Shown piece by piece: positions 58,076-64,000 of a DNA stretch of 64,000 nt (within the stretch, counting starts at the first letter, position 1; each line of letters starts with the position of its first letter). Below the pieces are notes generated by a model. That model saw only the letters and a program-made list of their open reading frames with translations, was not told where the DNA came from and ran no database searches. Both the position numbers and the translations under genes were made by a program. Source of the DNA: Neisseria elongata subsp. elongata (GTDB taxonomy: Bacteria; Pseudomonadota; Gammaproteobacteria; Burkholderiales; Neisseriaceae); the NCBI RefSeq assembly GCF_900113545.1, contig NZ_FOPS01000006.1, forward strand, positions 115,254 to 179,253, given 5' to 3'.

Positions 58076-59929
58076 ATGAAACGACCTGCCGCCCTAATGT
58101 TGTTGCTTGCCCTCAGCCTGCCCGCCACCGCTGCCGATACGCCGAATAGCGATTCAGACGGCCAAAACGAAGCGGACAAGCCAACACTTATCGAACGGGT
58201 AAAGTCGAAATTAAGTCCAAAAAGCGACGAAACCGCCTCCGCCCTCAAGCAAAAATATCCGGTACGCATCGAGGCGCAGCCGGCCGACGTGAAAGAAATG
58301 CTGCAGGAACACCTGCCGCTGATTACGCAGCAATTGGAAGAAGAACTGGATGCCGAACAGATGGAATTTCTGGCGGAAGAAGCCCCCGAACAAGTGCTGA
58401 CAATGCTGAAAACCAAAGGCTACTTCAACGGCAAAGTAACCGTAAGCCGCAAAGGCATAGGCTATCTGGTAAGCGTAGACAGCGGGCCGCAAACCCAAAT
58501 CGACAACGTCAGCGTCGCCATTTTGGGCGATGTGCTGCAAGACGAAAATTTGGGCGCGTATTACCGTTCGGCGATGGAAAACTGGAGCCTGCCGGTGGGC
58601 GCGACATTCAGCCAAGAAGAATGGAGCGGCAGCAAAAGTTCGGTTTTGTCGGCAGTACGACGGAAAAAATACCCGCTGGCCGAGTTTTCCTCCACCCAAG
58701 CCACGGTAGACCCGACCAAACATCAGGCCGATTTGTCGGTATCGGTGGACAGCGGGCGGCCGATTTACTTCGGCGAATTTGAAATCAGCGGCAACAAACG
58801 CTATCCCGCCGGCGTCGTGCGCGGACTGGCGCAGTTCGACACAGGCTCGCCCTACGATTTGGACAAACTGCTCGACTACCAACAGGCTTTGGAGCAGGAC
58901 AACCACTATTCCGGCGCGTCCGTGCAGGCCGATTTCGACCGTCTGGAAGGCGACCGCGTGCCGGTAAAAGTAACCGTGTCGGAAATGAAAAAGCACAAGC
59001 TCGAACTCGGCCTCAGCTACGATTCCGAATACGGTTTGGGCGGCAAGTTCGGTTACGACTACTACAACCTGTTCAATAAAGGCTACACCGGCTCCTTCGT
59101 CGCCTCCGGCGACAAATACGAACAAACCGTGGCACTGGGCGTCAGCCAGCCGCGCCAAAACAACGGCCACTACTGGACAAGCTCGCTCGCCTACAACCGC
59201 AAAACCACGCAGAAACTGGAAACCGAAACCTGGACGGCCGGTGTGTGGTATGTGCGCGACCGCAACAACATCGAATCGCGGCTCGGCATCGAATATGTCG
59301 GCGACCAGGCCAAAATTCCCGAAGCCAAAGTGGATTTAGGACACTCCTATGCCACCATGCTGACGGCCTCATGGAAAAAACAGAGCATCGAAACCCAAAT
59401 GCGGCCGGAAAACGGCTACTACCTCGATGTCAAAGGCGGCACCACACTGGGCAAACTGCTGTCTTCATCCTCCATGCAGCGCATACTCGGCAGCGCGGGC
59501 TATTACTTCACGCCGGAAAACAAAAAAATCGGCACCTTCGTCGCGCGCGGGCAAATCGGCTTCGTCAATGCGGGCGAAAGTAACGACGTACCTTCCGCCC
59601 TGCGTTTCCGCACCGGCGGCGCAACCTCCGTGCGCGGCTACGAACTCGACAGCATCGGCATCAAAGGCCCGTCCGGCGCGGTGCTGCCCGACCGCGCCCT
59701 CGCCGTGGCCAGCGTGGAATACCAATATCCGATCAACAGAAGTTTTTCCGCCGCCATTTTCCACGACATGGGCGATGCGGCGCACAGTTTCAAAAACATG
59801 ACACTCAAACACGGCACGGGCATCGGCGTCCGCTGGTTCAGCCCCGTCGCACCGTTTTCGTTCGACATCGCCTACGGACATCAGGACAAACGCATCCGTT
59901 GGCACATCAGCTTAGGGACACGTTTCTAA
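58076..59929 (+). CDS. tamA: Translocation and assembly module outer membrane protein TamA
   Basis: 617 aa from ATG58076. Signal peptide to about residue 20 (ATAA). Three POTRA domains (about 55-300) and a 16-strand Omp85 barrel. Omp85 marks: LSYDSEYGLGGKFGYDYYNLF, FRTGGATSVRGYELDSIG (the conserved RGYE loop), and the C-terminal strand ending RWHISLGTRF. With TamB it inserts proteins or moves lipids to the outer membrane. A TACAAT box at 58028-58033 may be its -10. tamB starts directly after the stop. Confidence 0.95.
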   Translation: MKRPAALMLLLALSLPATAADTPNSDSDGQNEADKPTLIERVKSKLSPKSDETASALKQKYPVRIEAQPADVKEMLQEHLPLITQQLEEELDAEQMEFLAEEAPEQVLTMLKTKGYFNGKVTVSRKGIGYLVSVDSGPQTQIDNVSVAILGDVLQDENLGAYYRSAMENWSLPVGATFSQEEWSGSKSSVLSAVRRKKYPLAEFSSTQATVDPTKHQADLSVSVDSGRPIYFGEFEISGNKRYPAGVVRGLAQFDTGSPYDLDKLLDYQQALEQDNHYSGASVQADFDRLEGDRVPVKVTVSEMKKHKLELGLSYDSEYGLGGKFGYDYYNLFNKGYTGSFVASGDKYEQTVALGVSQPRQNNGHYWTSSLAYNRKTTQKLETETWTAGVWYVRDRNNIESRLGIEYVGDQAKIPEAKVDLGHSYATMLTASWKKQSIETQMRPENGYYLDVKGGTTLGKLLSSSSMQRILGSAGYYFTPENKKIGTFVARGQIGFVNAGESNDVPSALRFRTGGATSVRGYELDSIGIKGPSGAVLPDRALAVASVEYQYPINRSFSAAIFHDMGDAAHSFKNMTLKHGTGIGVRWFSPVAPFSFDIAYGHQDKRIRWHISLGTRF

Positions 59930-62900
59930 ATGACCGCACAGGAAGATATGCAGAGGCCGTCTGAAAACGGCGCGCCCGACAATAAAAGGCCGTCTGAAAA
60001 AACACGCGCGGGCAAATCCCCCGCCCGCCGGCTGTTGAAAACCGTTCTGTGGTCGTCCGTCCTGCTGTCGGCTTCGTCGGCCGGCTTTTTATATTGGCTC
60101 GCGGCCACCGAATCCGGCCTGCGCTTCGGCCTGTACACACTGCCCGAACTGGGCGGCGTGAAAATCAGCAGCAAAACCCTCAAAGGCACACTGTGGCACG
60201 GCTTCAGCGGCGAAGACTGGCGCATCGAAACCCCCTCCGCGGATTTGACCGTTTCCGGCCTCGGCCTGCAATGGCAGCCGCAGGAACTCTTTTCAGACGG
60301 CCTCCTCCACATCCGGCACCTGTCCGTCGGCGACCTCCACATCACCGCCAAACCGACACCGCCCAAAGAAGAACACCCGGCCAAACTGCCCGAAAGCATC
60401 AGCCTGCCGCTGGCTGTGAAACTGGACAAACTGAGCGTCGGCAAAATCAGCAGCGGCAAAGCGGGCAACACCTTCCTGCTCCGTGCGGAAGCCGCCTACG
60501 ACTACGACCACAAACGGCACAAACTGATTCTGAACAGCCTGCAAACCCCATGGAGCAGCACGGGCGGCGAACTGGAAATTCAGACGGCCTCACCCTTTGC
60601 CCTGCAAGGCAGCATACGCGGCGGTGCGGAACTCGAAGGCATCGCGGGCGGCGGAGAAATCCTCTTATCGGGCGACTTGCGCCGAACCGCCTTCAAAGCC
60701 GATTTGGCCGGCGGCAAAGTCAGCCTCAAAGCCGAAGGCCTGGTCGGCCCGTTTGAAAACAGCCTCGACGAACAAATCGACCATATCCTGATTAAAGGCC
60801 ACGCGCTGAATCTGGCCGAGTTCGTCCCCTCCGCCCCGCAGACCGACCTCGACTTCGACGCCACCATCGTCCCCTCGCCGCAAAAAGGGCTGGCACTGGA
60901 AGGCTCCATCGACCTGACCAACAGCCTGGCCGCGCCTGCCGACCAAAACGGCATCCCCGTCCGCAGCATACTGGGCGAGTTCACCGTCGGCGACAGCGGG
61001 ATACTCAAAGTACACGACGTAACTGCCACCCTGCTGGAAGAAGGCGCGCTGATACTCGGCGGCGAAACCGATACCGACAAAAACACCTTCGCACTCGAAG
61101 CCATACTGAAAAACGCATCCCTGTCCGACTTCGTCAGCCAGAAATACGACGACGTATTCGAAGGCAGCCTGCTCCTGAACGGCACCTACCGCGAACCGCA
61201 GGCCAAATGGGATATCCGCGGCAACCGCGCCAGTTCCACCGGCGAACTGGCGATTGCCAACGACACGGCCAACAGCCAACGCAGCCTCAACATCATCAAA
61301 GCCTCCCTGCTGCCTAAAGACGGCGGCGGATTAGACATCAAAGGCAAACTGGAGCTGTTCAACGACCGCCTGCTCGAAGCCGAAGTCAGCAGCAAAAACT
61401 TCAATCCCGGCAAACTGCACCCCGACTTTCCCGTCGGCAGCATCAACGGCGACATCAAACTGAACGGCGTGCTGGCCGAAGAAAAATTCAGCGGCAAAAT
61501 GCAGTTCGGCAACAGCGTGCTGTCCGGCGCAGTATTGAGTGGCAATGCCGACGTGCTTTATGAAAAACAACATCTTGCACGTGCAGCAGCCGATATCCGC
61601 CTGGGCAGAAACCGCGTCAAAACCGACGGCAGCTTCGGCAAGGAGGGAGACCGCCTCAACCTCGACATCAACGCACCCGAATTGGACAAATTCGGCTTCG
61701 GTCTCGGCGGCGCGCTGACGGCGAAAGGCTTCCTCGCGGGCGAACCGAAAAGCATCTCCGCCGACCTTTCCGGCAGCGTGCGCAACCTGCGCGTCAAACA
61801 GGCGGTCAATATCCGCGAACTCGACTTCAAAGCCGCCGCCTCACCCGACTACAGCCGTCCGCTCAACCTGCAAATCAACGGCCGCGAACTGGTCATCCCG
61901 GGCAGCTCGGGCGAATCCACGCGCATCGACGCCGTCAACGCCGCCGTATCGGGCACCGGCATGCGCCACAGCATCCGCAGCAGCGGCAGCATGGCGATGG
62001 GCGGCAAAAACTACAAACTCGATTTGGAAGCCGACGGCGGGCTGGACAAAGAAAACCGCTGGAAGGGCACAGTCGGCAGGCTGGACTTGAGCGGCGGCTT
62101 CAACCTGAAACTGCAAAACCGCATGAGCTTGGAAGCAGGTGCGGAACGCGTGGCCTTGGGCGCGGCGCAGTGGTCGGCGATGGGAGGCCGTCTGAATCTG
62201 AACAGCTTCGTGTGGGACAAGAAAAACGGCCTGACCAGCAAAGGGACGGCAGCCAATCTGAACGTGGCCGAACTGGAGAGCTTCTTCAAAATGCCCGTAG
62301 AACACAATCTGGTGCTGTCCGCCGACTGGGATTTGGCGTACAGCCAAAACGCACGCGGCTTTCTCAACGTGCGCCAACAAAGCGGCGACATCATCCTGCC
62401 CTACCGCAAACAAGCCCTGGTGCTGAACGGCCTGACCCTGCAGACCCGTTTCCAAAACGGTCGCATCGACAATCAAATCAACGGTAAAACGCGCTACGGC
62501 AACATTAGCGGCAACGTCGGCATCAGCCAGCAATTCGGCCATTCCATCATGCAGGCTCCCATCAGCGGCAACCTGAAAATCGACATTCCCGACCTGGCCG
62601 CGCTGAAAAACCTGATGCCGATCGGCCAAAGCATAAGCGGCTCCCTGAATGCCGAAGCGACCATCGGCGGACGGGTGGGCGAACCGCAACTCGGCGGCAG
62701 CCTCAACGGCGACAACCTGTATTACGTCAACCGCGACCTGGGCGTGATTCTGGACAACGGCAGCCTGCGTTCCCGCCTCAGCGGCCAGCAATGGCAGATA
62801 CAGTCGCTGCTCTTCAAGCGCGGCAACGGCAACATCAACCTGTCGGGTACCGTCGGCTGGGGCGGCGGCGTGCCGGCAGTGGACGTGAATGCCGTGCTCG

Positions 62901-63823
62901 ACAAATACGGCATCCTCGACAAACCCCGCCGCCGTCTGACCGCCAGCGGCAACACCCGCCTGCATTATGACGATAAAAACGGCATCATCCTCGGCGGCAG
63001 CCTGAAAGTGGACGAAGGCAACTTCGGCTTCCAAAAATCCGGCATGCCCGAATTGGATGACGACGTTGTGGTGTTGGGCGAACCGAAAAAAGAAACCCGC
63101 GATTCCGTTCCGTTCAGCATGGACATCGACCTGGATTTGAACGACAAAGTCTTCTTCCGCGGCGAAGGCGTGGACGTTACCCTCGGAGGCCGTCTGAAAC
63201 TGACCGCCCAACCCAAACAAGACATTCAGGCCGTCGGCACGGTTGCCGTCGTGAAAGGCAAATACAAAGCCTACGGTCAGGATTTGAACATCACCAAAGG
63301 CACCGTGTCCTTCGTCGGCCCGCTGTCGCGGCCGAACCTCAACATCCGCGCCGTGCGCAACCTGTCGCCCGTGGGCGCGGGGGTGGAAGTGTTGGGCAAC
63401 TTGGAAAACCCGCGCGTTACCCTCGTTACCAACGAACCGATGAGCGAAAAAGACAAACTCTCCTGGCTGATTCTGAACCGCGCCAGCAGCGGCAGCGACG
63501 GCGACGAAGCCGCTTTAAGCACGGCCGCCAGTGCCTTCCTGGCCGGCAAGCTCAACGACCGCATCGGCTTGGTGGACGACTTCGGCCTCACCAGCAAGCG
63601 CAGCCGCAACGCGCAAACGGGCGAACTCAACCCGGCCGAGCAGGTTTTGACCGTCGGCAAACAGCTTTCAAGCGAACTTTATCTCGGCTATGAATTCGGT
63701 CTGACCAGTGCCAGCCAGACTGTGAAGCTGGTATACCAACTGACTCGGACCATCCAGGCCATCGTCCGTGTCGGTTCGCAATCTTCGGGCGGCGAAATCA
63801 AATACGTCATCCGTTTCGATTAA
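59930..63823 (+). CDS. tamB: Translocation and assembly module inner membrane component TamB
   Basis: 1297 aa. The ATG follows the tamA stop with no gap (TAAATG), so translation is coupled. A cytoplasmic tail of about 33 residues precedes one membrane helix (LLKTVLWSSVLLSASSAGFL), then a very long beta-strand-rich periplasmic body of AsmA/Vps13-like repeats forming a lipid-groove, and a C-terminal DUF490/TamB domain from about residue 960 ending with SAFLAGKLNDRIGLVDDFGL and VRVGSQSSGGEIKYVIRFD. The tail holds two in-frame DUS (RPSEN and RPSEK). Confidence 0.95.
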   Translation: MTAQEDMQRPSENGAPDNKRPSEKTRAGKSPARRLLKTVLWSSVLLSASSAGFLYWLAATESGLRFGLYTLPELGGVKISSKTLKGTLWHGFSGEDWRIETPSADLTVSGLGLQWQPQELFSDGLLHIRHLSVGDLHITAKPTPPKEEHPAKLPESISLPLAVKLDKLSVGKISSGKAGNTFLLRAEAAYDYDHKRHKLILNSLQTPWSSTGGELEIQTASPFALQGSIRGGAELEGIAGGGEILLSGDLRRTAFKADLAGGKVSLKAEGLVGPFENSLDEQIDHILIKGHALNLAEFVPSAPQTDLDFDATIVPSPQKGLALEGSIDLTNSLAAPADQNGIPVRSILGEFTVGDSGILKVHDVTATLLEEGALILGGETDTDKNTFALEAILKNASLSDFVSQKYDDVFEGSLLLNGTYREPQAKWDIRGNRASSTGELAIANDTANSQRSLNIIKASLLPKDGGGLDIKGKLELFNDRLLEAEVSSKNFNPGKLHPDFPVGSINGDIKLNGVLAEEKFSGKMQFGNSVLSGAVLSGNADVLYEKQHLARAAADIRLGRNRVKTDGSFGKEGDRLNLDINAPELDKFGFGLGGALTAKGFLAGEPKSISADLSGSVRNLRVKQAVNIRELDFKAAASPDYSRPLNLQINGRELVIPGSSGESTRIDAVNAAVSGTGMRHSIRSSGSMAMGGKNYKLDLEADGGLDKENRWKGTVGRLDLSGGFNLKLQNRMSLEAGAERVALGAAQWSAMGGRLNLNSFVWDKKNGLTSKGTAANLNVAELESFFKMPVEHNLVLSADWDLAYSQNARGFLNVRQQSGDIILPYRKQALVLNGLTLQTRFQNGRIDNQINGKTRYGNISGNVGISQQFGHSIMQAPISGNLKIDIPDLAALKNLMPIGQSISGSLNAEATIGGRVGEPQLGGSLNGDNLYYVNRDLGVILDNGSLRSRLSGQQWQIQSLLFKRGNGNINLSGTVGWGGGVPAVDVNAVLDKYGILDKPRRRLTASGNTRLHYDDKNGIILGGSLKVDEGNFGFQKSGMPELDDDVVVLGEPKKETRDSVPFSMDIDLDLNDKVFFRGEGVDVTLGGRLKLTAQPKQDIQAVGTVAVVKGKYKAYGQDLNITKGTVSFVGPLSRPNLNIRAVRNLSPVGAGVEVLGNLENPRVTLVTNEPMSEKDKLSWLILNRASSGSDGDEAALSTAASAFLAGKLNDRIGLVDDFGLTSKRSRNAQTGELNPAEQVLTVGKQLSSELYLGYEFGLTSASQTVKLVYQLTRTIQAIVRVGSQSSGGEIKYVIRFD

Positions 63824-63841
63824 AGGCCGTTGGGCATAGGG

Positions 63842-63869
63842 GCCGTCTGAAAACTTTTCAGACGGCCTC
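63842..63869 (+). terminator. Inverted DUS pair after tamB
   Basis: GGCCGTCTGAAAAC pairs with its complement TTTTCAGACGGCC with almost no loop, 18 bp after the tamB stop. Confidence 0.75.
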
Positions 63870-63974
63870 CCAACATATCCGTTGCCGCTGCCGATAATGT
63901 CGCCATTCAAACCTAACCCAAACAAAGCGGCGGCATAGGAAGTCATGCCGCTATATCATGCAATACGCAAATAG

Positions 63975-64000
63975 GCCGAGACCTTTGCAAAATCCCCCCC
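63975..64000. mobile_element. Possible insertion-sequence end at the right edge
   Basis: GAGACCTTTGCAAAA followed by a C run. From memory this matches the terminal sequence of common neisserial IS5-type elements. The element would lie mostly outside the window, so the call is weak. Confidence 0.3.

Overview
The window is chromosomal DNA from a Neisseria species. The clearest evidence is the DNA uptake sequence (DUS), present dozens of times in the 12-mer form AGGCCGTCTGAA (AG dialect), often as inverted pairs behind genes. A 107-bp Correia element, a dRS3-bounded mosaic element and neisserial gene content (gna33/mltA, folE2, pgl-type glycosylation genes) agree. The AG dialect and genes for a di-N-acetylated hexuronic acid fit an elongata/subflava-like commensal better than meningococcus or gonococcus, but the species is an inference. 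I saw no rRNA, tRNA, CRISPR array or prophage.

Layout. 0-6.3 kb: a DnaQ-like exonuclease with a UvrC/Cho-like tail, a REP-associated tyrosine transposase (RAYT) with its REP palindromes, an AT-rich HNH-like gene, uvrB and purD. 6.3-12.1 kb: a type I restriction-modification locus on the minus strand, ordered R-S-M. hsdS is out of frame at both an A8 and a G7 tract and lacks the end of its second recognition domain. 12.2-34 kb: housekeeping genes, namely a CcoI/FixI-type copper ATPase, guaB, a WG-repeat protein, eno-ftsB, proA, a DUF1275 protein, an OmpA-like lipoprotein, a peptide-binding protein, fabI, mscL, folE2, a Cys/Met-metabolism PLP enzyme, an alanine symporter, trpC, mltA; then aroG.

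35.4-45.4 kb is a surface-sugar locus. It has two glycosyltransferases, three tandem secreted two-cysteine paralogues, a PglC-type phosphoglycosyl transferase, an unknown secreted protein, a PglD/NeuD acyltransferase, a PglC(Neisseria)/PglE-type aminotransferase, a WbpA-type 6-dehydrogenase and a WbpB/WlbA-type oxidoreductase. Together they can supply parts of UDP-diNAc-bacillosamine and UDP-diNAc-hexuronic acid synthesis, probably for O-linked protein glycosylation.

45.5-51.7 kb looks like an accessory uptake unit: a TetR regulator and a flavin-type reductase, divergent from a TonB-dependent receptor with a good promoter and a palindrome at its start point, then a small unknown protein, a second reductase and an MFS permease. 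Most of this stretch carries the mucosa-type DUS (AGGTCGTCTGAA), as do the flanks of the WG-repeat gene, which suggests DUS-guided import. 51.7-64 kb holds a large unknown protein, a PEBP-family protein, glnE, a GT9 heptosyltransferase and the tamA-tamB operon, with a possible insertion-sequence end at the right edge.
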